Source: Pseudomonas canadensis (GTDB lineage Bacteria > Pseudomonadota > Gammaproteobacteria > Pseudomonadales > Pseudomonadaceae). Taken from it: DNA of 64,000 bases. Each line of letters starts with the position of its first letter. Within the stretch, counting starts at the first letter, position 1. The translations under genes and the position numbers were made by a program. Positions 1 to 9,446 of this stretch are shown piece after piece. The notes beneath the pieces were generated by a model. The model saw only the letters and a program-made list of their open reading frames with translations, had not been told where the DNA came from and did no database searches. Location of the stretch: contig NZ_AYTD01000017.1 of the NCBI RefSeq assembly GCF_000503215.1, positions 372,001 to 436,000 on the forward strand. Direction: 5' to 3'.

Positions 1-1041
1 CTGCTGGTTTCCGCCGGGGTGATGTTCATTTTCGGTTTCGCACCTTGGGCGACGTCCAGCGTGACCATGATGTTCATTTTGCTGTTCATCAACGGCTGGG
101 CCCAAGGCATGGGCTGGCCGCCAAGTGGGCGCACCATGGTGCACTGGTGGTCGCAGAAAGAACGCGGCGGCGTGGTTTCGGTATGGAACGTGGCGCACAA
201 CGTCGGCGGCGGCCTGATCGGCCCGCTGTTCCTGCTGGGCATGGCCTGGTTCAACGACTGGCACGCAGCCTTCTACGTACCGGCCACTGTGGCCCTGCTG
301 GTGGCGGCCTTTGCCTTCATCACCATGCGCGACACCCCACAGTCGGTGGGCCTGCCCCCGATCGAGCAGTACAAGAACGACTACCCGGAAGGCTACGACG
401 CCAGCCACGAAGACGAATTCAGCGCCAAGGAAATCTTCGTCAAGTACGTACTGCGCAACAAAATGCTGTGGTACATCGCCTTCGCCAACGTGTTCGTCTA
501 CCTGCTGCGCTACGGCGTGCTGGACTGGGCACCGACCTACCTGAAAGAAGCCAAGCACTTCACCGTGGATAAATCGTCGTGGGCGTACTTCTTCTATGAG
601 TGGGCCGGTATCCCGGGCACGCTGCTGTGCGGCTGGATGTCGGACAAGATCTTCCGTGGCAACCGTGGCCTGACCGGCATCGTGTTCATGGCGCTGGTAA
701 CCGTGGCGACCCTGGTGTACTGGCTCAACCCGCCAGGCAACCCGATGGTCGACATGATCGCGTTGTTCTCCATCGGCTTCCTGATCTACGGCCCGGTGAT
801 GCTAATCGGCCTGCAGGCGCTGGAGTTGGCTCCGAAGAAAGCTGCGGGTACGGCTGCGGGCTTTACCGGCCTGTTCGGTTACCTGGGTGGTTCGGTGGCC
901 GCGAGTGCGGCCATGGGCTACACCGTGGACCATTTCGGCTGGGACGGTGGTTTCGTGCTGCTGATCGGTGCGTGCCTGCTGGCGATCGCCTTCCTGATCC
1001 CAACGCTGTGGCACACCAACAGCGTCAGCTCGGCGCGTTAA
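1..1041 (+). CDS. glpT: Glycerol-3-phosphate transporter GlpT, C-terminal part
   Basis: Inner-membrane MFS antiporter that imports sn-glycerol-3-phosphate in exchange for phosphate. The reading frame is open from the first base of the window, so roughly the first 100 of about 450 residues are missing; about 346 residues remain. The visible part has blocks I recognise from E. coli GlpT: MVHWWSQKERGG, RDTPQSVGLPPIE, PTYLKEAKHF, GIPGTLLCGWMSDK and LELAPKKAAGTAAGFTG, with repeated hydrophobic spans between them. It ends convergently with chaC, their stop codons overlapping by 4 bp. The family call is confident; the missing start is the only gap. Confidence 0.95.
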   Translation: MLVSAGVMFIFGFAPWATSSVTMMFILLFINGWAQGMGWPPSGRTMVHWWSQKERGGVVSVWNVAHNVGGGLIGPLFLLGMAWFNDWHAAFYVPATVALLVAAFAFITMRDTPQSVGLPPIEQYKNDYPEGYDASHEDEFSAKEIFVKYVLRNKMLWYIAFANVFVYLLRYGVLDWAPTYLKEAKHFTVDKSSWAYFFYEWAGIPGTLLCGWMSDKIFRGNRGLTGIVFMALVTVATLVYWLNPPGNPMVDMIALFSIGFLIYGPVMLIGLQALELAPKKAAGTAAGFTGLFGYLGGSVAASAAMGYTVDHFGWDGGFVLLIGACLLAIAFLIPTLWHTNSVSSAR

Positions 1042-1691
1042 GCGCCTGAGCCACCCTTTGCACAACGCTTGAGCCGCGCCTCCAGATTCTTGTCTGGCAT
1101 GGCGTGGCTACGCAGGGCGTTGACGGTCTGCTCGACATAATCGCGAGTGGTACCGTAACGCCCGCAAGCACTCTGCAACACATGGTTCAACACGATATCG
1201 GGCAAGTTGCCGGCGTAGCTGGGCAAGTGCCGCTCCAAGACAAATCCCAACGCCTGCACCGTGCTGCCATCTTCGAGACGGCAACTGAGCCAATGCGGCC
1301 GGTAAGAAGGATAGGGCATCTCGCGCTGCCACAAGGCGTAGAGCGAGGCCTCCAGCTGATCCTCCGGCAAGCGGTAGGCAAACCCGCTGCAGGAACCGCC
1401 GCGATCCAGCCCAAAGACCAATCCTGGAATTTCCGGTGTCCCACGATGCTCATGGGACCACAGGTACAGGCCCCGGTGATAACCGTGGACCCGTGCCCGC
1501 ATCCGCTCGGTGGACGAACACTCAGGGCGCCAGATCAGCGAACCATAAGCGAAAAGCCAGACCGGCCCACCCTTATGCTGGGCCATGGTGGCCTGCATCG
1601 AGCTCATCAACTGTTCGTGAGTGAGTTGCGGCCCAAGATCGAGCCGCGGAGGGTAAGCCAATTGCAAAAGATCGGATTCAATAACGGTCAT
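1038..1691 (-). CDS. chaC: Gamma-glutamylcyclotransferase, ChaC family
   Basis: Predicted cytosolic enzyme of glutathione turnover; family members cleave the gamma-glutamyl unit of glutathione to 5-oxoproline and Cys-Gly. The 217-residue protein has the family's substrate-loop motif YGSLIW at residues 49-54 after a short variable N-terminus, then the RVHGYHRGLYLWS and GFAYRLP blocks of the cyclotransferase fold. Its size is close to E. coli ChaC. It lies between glpT (convergent, 4-bp overlap) and the receptor gene transcribed in the same direction 26 bp upstream, so it may be read through from the receptor promoter. I see no separate promoter. Confidence 0.9.
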   Translation of the reverse strand: MTVIESDLLQLAYPPRLDLGPQLTHEQLMSSMQATMAQHKGGPVWLFAYGSLIWRPECSSTERMRARVHGYHRGLYLWSHEHRGTPEIPGLVFGLDRGGSCSGFAYRLPEDQLEASLYALWQREMPYPSYRPHWLSCRLEDGSTVQALGFVLERHLPSYAGNLPDIVLNHVLQSACGRYGTTRDYVEQTVNALRSHAMPDKNLEARLKRCAKGGSGA

Positions 1692-1717
1692 GGCGGATCG
1701 CTTAGGTCTCCTGTGCT

Positions 1718-4105
1718 TTACCAGTTATAGGCAACTTTACCGTAATAGAACGCGCCGCTGTAACCGTACGGCGAAAAAGTGCTATAGGCCAAATTGCCAC
1801 CACTGCTGGCGAAGGCATTGACCTTTTCCGGGTATTTATCGGTGACGTTGTCGCCGCCGAGGGTGAAGGTCCAGTTCTTCAACTTGTAGTCCGCCGACAA
1901 ATCCAACACCCAGGCCGCCTTGAAGGTCTGGTCGTTGGCCTTGTCGGCCTGGTAGCTGGTGAATTCACCATAGCGCACCAGGTTACTGTGCAGCGCCCAA
2001 TTGCCGAAGGTGAAGTCGTTACCCAGGCTCAGCTTGTGTTCAGGCGTGGTATCGCCCAGCAAACCGCTCTTCTCGCGACGGTCCACGCGCACCAGATTGG
2101 CGCCCAGGCTGTCGAGGATGGCCGGATTGGGCTTCACGTCCGTGACCTTGGTGTGGTTGTAGTTGTAGCCCACGGTGCTGTTCCAGCGGATGCCGTTATC
2201 GAACTGGTAGCGGTAGTTGGCCACCAGGTCGACGCCGTCAGTGCTGGTATCGGTGGCGTTGGTGAAGTAGCGGGCAGTGGTGTAGTTGATGTTGCCCACG
2301 CCATTGGCGCGCAGATAAGCCTGGGTTGCCGGGTCCAGGTTGAGGTTGGACGACAGGCTGATGCGATCACGAATGTCGATGCGGTAAACGTCCACCGTTA
2401 CGGTCAGGTCGTCGGCGGGCTCCAGTACCAGACCAAGACTGTAGTTACGCGACTTCTCGGCCTTCAGGTCCTCTGCGCCCAGCAGGCGTGCGACCTGGCT
2501 GGAGGCTGGGAAAGTACCGGCCTCGCGGATGTCGCTGCCGATCAACTGCGACGAAGTAAACGCGAAGTTCTGCTGAGCCAGGGACGGCGCGCGGAAACCG
2601 TTGGAAATACTACCGCGCAAGGCCACCTGCGGGGTGAAGTCGTAGCGGGCCGACAGCGAGCCGCTGACATTGGAACCGAAGTCACTGTAATCCTCATGCC
2701 GTACGGCTGCCGACGCGCTGAGTTTGTCGGTGAAGTTGGTTTCCAGGTCCAGGTACTGCGCCCAATTGTGACGTGAACTGCTGCCGGCGTCGGCATCACG
2801 GAAACCACCGAGGCCCGAACTGCCGGTCTGGTAGTAGGACGCCGGCTCACCTGCTTCAATCTCATAGCCCTGGCGCAGGTATTCTCCGCCAAAAGCCACG
2901 GAGACCGGGTATGGCAGGAAGCCCACGTCGAATTCACGGGACAGGTCCAGGCTGACTTGTTTCTGGTCGTTGCTCAGGGTGCCGTTGTCGAACTTGCGCG
3001 GCGTGGCCAGGCCCAGTGACGTGTTGATGGTTTCGGTGCTCAGCTCGTACTGGTTCTTGCCGTAGTTGGCCGACAGGTCGTAATGCCAGTCATAGGCCAA
3101 CAGCCCACGCAGGCCCACCACCAACGACGTGTCTTCCAGGTTGCCCTTGATCAGCGGGAGATAGCCATTGGGGTTGAGCGCCGGAATATTGTTGGACGCA
3201 TTGCTTGCCCGGTAGAACGCCGCCGTCTCGCCGCGACGCTTGCTGTAGCCGCCGAAGGTGTAGAACTCGGCCGCATCGTTGAAGGAATATTCCGAGTTGA
3301 ACTGGAACTTGCCTTCATTGGTAGCCGGCTCGCCCTGGCGAAACACCTGCTGGCCGTAGGTCGTAGAACCTACGCTGGCCGGGCGCAAATCCTTGCCGGC
3401 GCGGTTGGTGTAGTCGTTGTCGGCGCCTTCGGCTGAGAGGTTGATAAAGCCGTTGTCACCCAATGCCACGCCGGTATTGCCACTGAGGTTGCGCTGGATG
3501 CCGTCGCCCTTCTTGTACTCGCCGAACTTGGAGGAGATCGAACCACCATGGTCGGCGTGTTTGAGGATCACGTTGATCACCCCGGCAATCGCATCGGAGC
3601 CATAGCGCGCGGACGCACCATCGCGCAGCACTTCGATATGGTCGACTGCCGACAGCGGGATCGCATTCAAGTCCGCCGGGGCCGAGCCACGGCCCACCGC
3701 CCCGCCCAGGTTGACGAAAGCACTAGTGTGGCGGCGCTTGCCATTGACCAACACCAGCACCTGATCCGGCGACAACCCACGCAACTGCGCAGGGCGCACC
3801 AGTTCAGCGCCGTCCACCAGGCTTGGGCGCGGGAAGTTGATCGACGGAATCAGCCGCGCCAATACCGCCCCCAGCTCATCGGAGCCGGTGCTGCGCAGGG
3901 TGTCGCCGGAAATCACATCGATCGGCGACAGCGACGCACTGGCCGTGCGCTCTTGGGCGCGGGTGCCGGTGACGATCACGGTGTCGAGCTTGGGTGCATC
4001 GGTGGCGGACGTTTCGGCCGCGAAGACTGGATTGAAACTCACGGCGGTCAGCAAATTGGCCGACAAAATCGCCGAGTACAGCGCGTGTTGCTTGTAGCTC
4101 CCCAT
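1718..4105 (-). CDS. TonB-dependent outer-membrane receptor
   Basis: Outer-membrane active transporter of 795 residues. A signal peptide (about residues 1-29, ending VFAAE) is followed by a TonB-box-like stretch (DTVIVTGT, about 40-47), a plug domain with the typical LVLVNGKRRH, ADLNAIPLSAVDHIEVLRDG and ARYGSDAIAGVINVIL blocks, and a long barrel. The last residue is an aromatic Trp, as expected for a BAM substrate. The start is ATG after GGGGAGC. The substrate is unknown: I see no siderophore genes next to it and no clear Fur box upstream, so iron should not be assumed. The LVLVNGKRRH plug type is common in receptors without a known ligand. Confidence 0.88.
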   Translation of the reverse strand: MGSYKQHALYSAILSANLLTAVSFNPVFAAETSATDAPKLDTVIVTGTRAQERTASASLSPIDVISGDTLRSTGSDELGAVLARLIPSINFPRPSLVDGAELVRPAQLRGLSPDQVLVLVNGKRRHTSAFVNLGGAVGRGSAPADLNAIPLSAVDHIEVLRDGASARYGSDAIAGVINVILKHADHGGSISSKFGEYKKGDGIQRNLSGNTGVALGDNGFINLSAEGADNDYTNRAGKDLRPASVGSTTYGQQVFRQGEPATNEGKFQFNSEYSFNDAAEFYTFGGYSKRRGETAAFYRASNASNNIPALNPNGYLPLIKGNLEDTSLVVGLRGLLAYDWHYDLSANYGKNQYELSTETINTSLGLATPRKFDNGTLSNDQKQVSLDLSREFDVGFLPYPVSVAFGGEYLRQGYEIEAGEPASYYQTGSSGLGGFRDADAGSSSRHNWAQYLDLETNFTDKLSASAAVRHEDYSDFGSNVSGSLSARYDFTPQVALRGSISNGFRAPSLAQQNFAFTSSQLIGSDIREAGTFPASSQVARLLGAEDLKAEKSRNYSLGLVLEPADDLTVTVDVYRIDIRDRISLSSNLNLDPATQAYLRANGVGNINYTTARYFTNATDTSTDGVDLVANYRYQFDNGIRWNSTVGYNYNHTKVTDVKPNPAILDSLGANLVRVDRREKSGLLGDTTPEHKLSLGNDFTFGNWALHSNLVRYGEFTSYQADKANDQTFKAAWVLDLSADYKLKNWTFTLGGDNVTDKYPEKVNAFASSGGNLAYSTFSPYGYSGAFYYGKVAYNW

Positions 4106-4431
4106 ACCGCTCCCCTTGAATCAAAAACCAGAACGTCGTGTCCTGAGTTCATACGATCGATCCGGCTGGCGGGCGGTGGCGGTCAGTTATTGGTGGTTGT
4201 GAATGAGTCGGTAGTCCGTTGCGTTATAGCTTAAGGATATTTATGTAACAAATTAAATACCTTTAAAGCATAAGCGAATGCATAAGCAAATGGCCCATTC
4301 GTCAGGATTGCATGGGCCAATCCAGCTACTTTCAGCCCCGGTTCAGCCTGGGAACACGCCAAGCCGTCAAAATGGCGCACAGATCACGACCCACCTAGCC
4401 GCCCATCACATCGACTACCGAGGTCGCACCC
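4106..4431. other. Divergent intergenic region with an AT-rich patch
   Basis: This gap holds the upstream regions of the TonB-receptor gene (leftward) and the small outer-membrane protein gene (rightward). It contains an unusually AT-rich stretch at about 4220-4270, then the direct repeat described separately. No ORF, RNA gene or clear terminator is visible. It probably carries two divergent promoters, but I cannot place -35/-10 boxes with confidence. Confidence 0.4.
4268..4287. repeat. 8-bp direct repeat, 12-bp period, upstream of the TonB receptor
   Basis: GCATAAGC occurs at 4268-4275 and again at 4280-4287, each followed by an AT-rich tetranucleotide (GAAT, AAAT). The repeat sits between divergent envelope genes next to an AT-rich patch, so it could be a tandem regulator half-site. 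No known regulator is assigned. Confidence 0.35.
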
Positions 4432-4914
4432 ATGAAAAAATTCCGCTTGCCTGGCCTGCTGTTCCTGGCCCAGGCCACCACCGCCCTGGCGGGTGAAGCG
4501 CCGGTCACCGAAGACGACAAAGGCTTCTGGTACGCGCAAACCAGCGTCTACACCCGGCATTTCGCGCCCGCCCCCGAGCACAACAATAACCAGGACTTGA
4601 TTGGCCTGGAACGCAATGAAGCCTCAGGTTTTGTGTATGGCGGGGCGACGTTCCGCAACTCGTTCCGGCAGCGCTCGTACTATGCGTATGCGGGAAAACG
4701 CTACGACATGGCCGACTATCCGGTGTATTTGAAGCTGACGGGCGGGGCGATCCAGGGTTATCGCGGCAAGTACCGCGACAAGATCCCGTTGAACCGTTTC
4801 GGCGTGGCGCCGGTGATCATTCCGTCCGTGGGCGCGCATTACGGGCCGGTGGCGGCGGAATTGGTGTTGCTGGGGTTCAATGCCGCAATGGTCACGACTG
4901 GCGTACGCTTTTAG
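4432..4914 (+). CDS. Small outer-membrane beta-barrel protein
   Basis: A 160-residue protein with a cleavable signal peptide (about residues 1-20, MKKFRLPG... to ALAG) and alternating Tyr/aromatic-rich strands such as SYYAYAGKRYD and GFVYGGATFRN. It ends in Phe, which together suggests an eight-stranded barrel of the PagP/PagL size class. Relatives in pseudomonads are, as I recall, often labelled sn-glycerol-3-phosphate transporter; nothing in the sequence supports a transport role, and that name may have spread from the nearby glpT. A lipid-A or phospholipid enzyme is possible but unproven. Its stop overlaps that of the convergent reductase gene. Confidence 0.7.
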   Translation: MKKFRLPGLLFLAQATTALAGEAPVTEDDKGFWYAQTSVYTRHFAPAPEHNNNQDLIGLERNEASGFVYGGATFRNSFRQRSYYAYAGKRYDMADYPVYLKLTGGAIQGYRGKYRDKIPLNRFGVAPVIIPSVGAHYGPVAAELVLLGFNAAMVTTGVRF

Positions 4915-5879
4915 GGCCGAGGCGCGTAGGCAAATACATCGGCACGCATCTGGTGCGCATCCATACCAGCCTCGACCAGCGCGTCCAGCGTGCCGTAGAT
5001 CATCGCCGGTGAACCGCTGGCGTAGACGTGTACCGACTTGAGGTCGGTGATGTCTTCGCACACGGCTTCATGCAACAACCCGCAACGCCCCTCCCAGCCG
5101 CACAGGTCACTGACAACTTTGTGCAGGAACAGGTTGGGCAGTTGCAGCCACTGGTCCCAGTGTTCGATCTGGTAGAAATCTTCCGGGCGACGCACGCCCC
5201 AGTACAGGTGCACCGGGTGCTTGAAGCCGGACGCGCGGCAATGTTCGATGAGGCTGTGCATCTGCGCCATGCCGGTGCCAGCAGCGATCAACACCAGCGG
5301 CCCATCCGGCAGCTCGGCCAGGTGGGTATCACCAAAAGGCAGCTCGATGCGGGCCATCTGGTTGCGCTGCAGTTGCTCCAGCAGGCTGCGCGCGCTGTCT
5401 TCACGCACCAGCACATGCAGCTCCAGCTCGCGCCCCGAATGGGGTGCCGAGGCCAGGGAGAATGCCGACTTCTCGCCGTTCTCGCGCTCGATCATCAGGT
5501 ACTGACCGGCGTGGTAACGCACCGCCTTGCCGGCCGGCGCGCGCAGGCGCACACGCCACACATCGCCACCGACCTCGACGCATTCACTCAATTGGCACGA
5601 CAACTTGCGCAACGGCAACTCTCCCGGCGCCAGCACGCCATCCCACAACACCACGCAATCTTCCAGCGGCTCGGCAATGCAGGTGTAGAACTCACCATGG
5701 TCACGCACTTCCCCGGCTTGCTGCACCCGGCCTTCTACCAACAGCGCGGCACACACGTGGCACACGCCGTTGCGGCAGGCCTGAGGGCATTCGTACCCTA
5801 GGCGGCGCGCGCCTTCGAGGATTCGCTCGCCGGGGACCAGCTCCAGCACGGCGCCGGAAGGTTGCAGGGTTACACGCAT
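4911..5879 (-). CDS. Ferredoxin-type 2Fe-2S flavin oxidoreductase
   Basis: A 322-residue electron-transfer protein. The N-terminal domain is a plant-type ferredoxin with the 2Fe-2S ligands Cys35-X4-Cys40-X2-Cys43 and Cys67. It is followed by an FAD domain (HAGQYLMIERENG...SAFSLAS) and an NAD(P)H domain (LVLIAAGTGMAQMHSL). This order matches CDP-6-deoxyglucoseen reductase / phenol-hydroxylase-reductase-like enzymes, and databases usually use the former name, which is probably not its true role here. The ATG at 5879 overlaps the ubiD stop as TGATG, so the two are translationally coupled; this start was preferred over a TTG one codon upstream. The coupling suggests a role linked to ubiquinone synthesis or flavin reduction. 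Confidence 0.85.
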   Translation of the reverse strand: MRVTLQPSGAVLELVPGERILEGARRLGYECPQACRNGVCHVCAALLVEGRVQQAGEVRDHGEFYTCIAEPLEDCVVLWDGVLAPGELPLRKLSCQLSECVEVGGDVWRVRLRAPAGKAVRYHAGQYLMIERENGEKSAFSLASAPHSGRELELHVLVREDSARSLLEQLQRNQMARIELPFGDTHLAELPDGPLVLIAAGTGMAQMHSLIEHCRASGFKHPVHLYWGVRRPEDFYQIEHWDQWLQLPNLFLHKVVSDLCGWEGRCGLLHEAVCEDITDLKSVHVYASGSPAMIYGTLDALVEAGMDAHQMRADVFAYAPRP

Positions 5880-7345
5880 CAATCTATTCCCAATTCTTTC
5901 CAGATCGCATCGACACGGGCGGTGACAGCTTCATCCTTGACGATCACCCGACCCCATTCGCGGGTGGTTTCACCCGGCCACTTGTGGGTGGCGTCCAGGC
6001 CCATCTTCGAACCCAAGCCCGACACCGGCGAGGCGAAGTCGAGGTAGTCGATCGGCGTGTTGTCGATCATCACCGTGTCGCGCTTGGGGTCCATGCGCGT
6101 GGTGATGGCCCAGATCACGTCGTTCCAGTCGCGGGCATTGATGTCGTCGTCGGTGACAATAACGAACTTGGTATACATGAACTGTCGCAAAAACGACCAC
6201 ACACCGAGCATTACCCGCTTGGCATGGCCTGGGTACGACTTCTTCATGGTCACAATGGCCATGCGGTACGAGCAGCCTTCCGGCGGCAGGTAGAAGTCGG
6301 TGATCTCCGGGAATTGCTTTTGCAGGATCGGCACGAACACTTCGTTGAGTGCCACGCCCAGAATCGCCGGCTCATCCGGCGGACGGCCGGTATAGGTGCT
6401 GTGGTAAATCGGTTTGATCCGGTGGGTGATGCGCTCGACGGTGAACACCGGGAAGCTGTCGACTTCGTTGTAGTAGCCGGTGTGGTCGCCGTAAGGGCCT
6501 TCATCGGCCATTTCGCCCGGATGAATCACACCCTCAAGGATGATTTCGGCAGTAGCCGGCACTTGCAGGTCGTTGCCACGGCACTTCACCAACTCGGTGC
6601 GGTTACCCCGCAGCAGGCCGGCGAAGGCGTATTCGGACAGGCTGTCGGGCACTGGGGTCACGGCGCCGAGGATGGTGGCCGGGTCGGCGCCCAGGGCCAC
6701 GGAGACCGGGAAAGGTTTGCCGGGGTGTTTTTCGCACCATTCGCGGAAGTCCAGCGCGCCGCCACGGTGGCTCAGCCAACGCATGATCACCTTATTGCGG
6801 CCGATCACTTGCTGGCGGTAGATACCGAGGTTCTGGCGGTCCTTGTTCGGGCCCTTGGTGACGGTCAGGCCCCAAGTGATCAACGGGCCGACATCGCCGG
6901 GCCAGCAGGTTTGCACCGGCAGCATGGACAGGTCGACATCGTCGCCTTCAATAACTACTTCCTGGCACACCGCGTCCTTGACCACTTTGGGGGCCATGGC
7001 AATGATCTTGCGGAAGATGGGCAGCTTCGACCAGGCGTCCTTGAGCCCCTTGGGCGGCTCGGGCTCCTTGAGGAAGGCCAGCAGCTTGCCGATCTCGCGC
7101 AGCTCGCTGACCGACTCGGCGCCCATGCCAAAGGCCACGCGCTCGGGCGTGCCGAACAGGTTGCCGAGCACCGGGATATCAAAGCCGGTCGGGTTCTCGA
7201 ACAGCAGCGCCGGACCCTTGTTACGCAGGGTACGGTCGCAAATCTCAGTCATCTCCAGCACCGGGGAAATCGGCATCTGGATACGTTTCAACTCTCCGCG
7301 CTGCTCAAGTTGCTGCACGAAATCCCGAAGATCCTTGAATTTCAT
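5879..7345 (-). CDS. ubiD: 3-polyprenyl-4-hydroxybenzoate decarboxylase UbiD
   Basis: Ubiquinone-pathway decarboxylase that uses prenylated FMN (made by UbiX, not in this window) to convert 3-octaprenyl-4-hydroxybenzoate to the phenol. At 488 residues it has normal length. It begins MKFKDLRDFVQQLEQRGELKRI-like and contains the conserved GDDVDLSMLPVQTCWPGD block and the EGPYGDHTGYYNE motif of the active-site region. The ATG at 7345 was preferred over a GTG four codons upstream because UbiD proteins start at this DLRDF block. It is the first gene of a two-gene operon with the 2Fe-2S reductase. Confidence 0.96.
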   Translation of the reverse strand: MKFKDLRDFVQQLEQRGELKRIQMPISPVLEMTEICDRTLRNKGPALLFENPTGFDIPVLGNLFGTPERVAFGMGAESVSELREIGKLLAFLKEPEPPKGLKDAWSKLPIFRKIIAMAPKVVKDAVCQEVVIEGDDVDLSMLPVQTCWPGDVGPLITWGLTVTKGPNKDRQNLGIYRQQVIGRNKVIMRWLSHRGGALDFREWCEKHPGKPFPVSVALGADPATILGAVTPVPDSLSEYAFAGLLRGNRTELVKCRGNDLQVPATAEIILEGVIHPGEMADEGPYGDHTGYYNEVDSFPVFTVERITHRIKPIYHSTYTGRPPDEPAILGVALNEVFVPILQKQFPEITDFYLPPEGCSYRMAIVTMKKSYPGHAKRVMLGVWSFLRQFMYTKFVIVTDDDINARDWNDVIWAITTRMDPKRDTVMIDNTPIDYLDFASPVSGLGSKMGLDATHKWPGETTREWGRVIVKDEAVTARVDAIWKELGID

Positions 7346-7449
7346 TAACCATGCCACCCGTAAAATAGGCGTACATCCTACCTGCTATGGCGGCCGCTGG
7401 CAGCTTATCGCGGTGCATTTGGGTGCCAACGGCGCTTAAAAAGCAGGCG

Positions 7450-7479
7450 AAAAAAAATGGCGCCCCTGAGGGCGCCATT
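7450..7479 (-). terminator. Rho-independent terminator after rho
   Basis: A perfect 10-bp stem, AATGGCGCCC (7456-7465) with GGGCGCCATT (7470-7479) and loop CTGA, is followed on the minus strand by a run of eight T. It lies just past the rho stop and separates rho from ubiD. Confidence 0.92.
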
Positions 7480-7501
7480 CTTTCGGACCTGAAACGTCGT
7501 A

Positions 7502-8761
<1,260 letters not shown>

Positions 8762-8795
8762 ATAGGAATGACGTAATCATTTATGGAGGGGGGAA

Positions 8796-8814
8796 ATTAA
8801 GCTTTTGGCTTAAT
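8796..8814 (-). promoter_or_regulatory. Small hairpin in the rho leader
   Basis: ATTAAGC (8796-8802) and GCTTAAT (8808-8814) form a 7-bp stem around a 5-nt loop, about 35 nt upstream of the rho start and next to a G-rich GGAGGGGGG stretch that contains the ribosome-binding site. It could affect rho translation. Leader-mediated autoregulation of rho is known elsewhere; its use here is inference. Confidence 0.35.
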
Positions 8815-8960
8815 GAGGCCGCGCCGCGGAGAAGGCGACAGGATCGCGTACTAATCGAAAAGGAGTGCGTCGGCGACGGCATGCAGGGGGCAGTGGAGAA
8901 ACCAGTGCGGGGCCGAATGTACCACCTGAGTTTCGGAGCGTCTAGCCCTGTTTCACGAAA

Positions 8961-8983
8961 AAGCCCCGCTATTTGCGGGGCTT
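8961..8983 (-). terminator. Terminator after trxA
   Basis: AAGCCCCGC (8961-8969) pairs with GCGGGGCTT (8975-8983) over a 5-nt loop, flanked by A/T runs on both sides. On the minus strand it follows the trxA stop by a few bases and ends trxA before the rho leader. Confidence 0.9.
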
Positions 8984-8995
8984 TTTTGACGACGC

Positions 8996-9325
8996 TTAGA
9001 TGTTCGCGTCGAGGAAAGCTTGCAGCTGAGACTTCGACAGCGCGCCTACTTTGGTCGCTTCGACGTTGCCGTTCTTGAACAGCATCAGGGTCGGGATACC
9101 ACGCACGCCGTGCTTGGCCGGGGTTTCCTGGTTGTCGTCGATGTTCAGCTTGGCAATGGTCAGCTTGCCTTCGTAGGTGGTCGCAATGTCGTCCAGGACT
9201 GGAGCGATCATTTTGCAAGGGCCACACCATTCAGCCCAGTAGTCAACCAGCACCGGGCCAGCAGCCTTGAGTACTTCGGCCTCAAAGGTCGCGTCGGTGA
9301 CGTGCTTGATAAGATCGTTGCTCAT
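8996..9325 (-). CDS. trxA: Thioredoxin 1
   Basis: Cytosolic dithiol-disulfide oxidoreductase of 109 residues. The active site WCGPC is at residues 33-37, with the conserved DYWAEWCGPCKMIAP context and the cis-Pro segment RGIPTLMLF. The ATG at 9325 gives the standard thioredoxin length and has GGAGAC upstream; the 14 extra upstream codons are not expected to be translated. A strong terminator follows. In P. aeruginosa the next gene is ppx, whereas here an accessory block begins. Confidence 0.98.
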   Translation of the reverse strand: MSNDLIKHVTDATFEAEVLKAAGPVLVDYWAEWCGPCKMIAPVLDDIATTYEGKLTIAKLNIDDNQETPAKHGVRGIPTLMLFKNGNVEATKVGALSKSQLQAFLDANI

Positions 9326-9446
9326 GGATGTCTCCGGATTGTAAGCAAAAAAAACGTGGCCCATCATAGCCGCCCTTCCACCGTTCAGGAAGCCGCCTCT
9401 GATTGAGTCTTGCTATGGTGATGCATGAGTTTGGGTATAGCCCAAC

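Noticed and set aside
9421..9446. Stem-loop TGAGTTTGGG/CCCAACTCA near 9425-9450
   Set aside because: It lies at the end of the GntR gene but has a bulge and no T run, so a terminator call is not supported.
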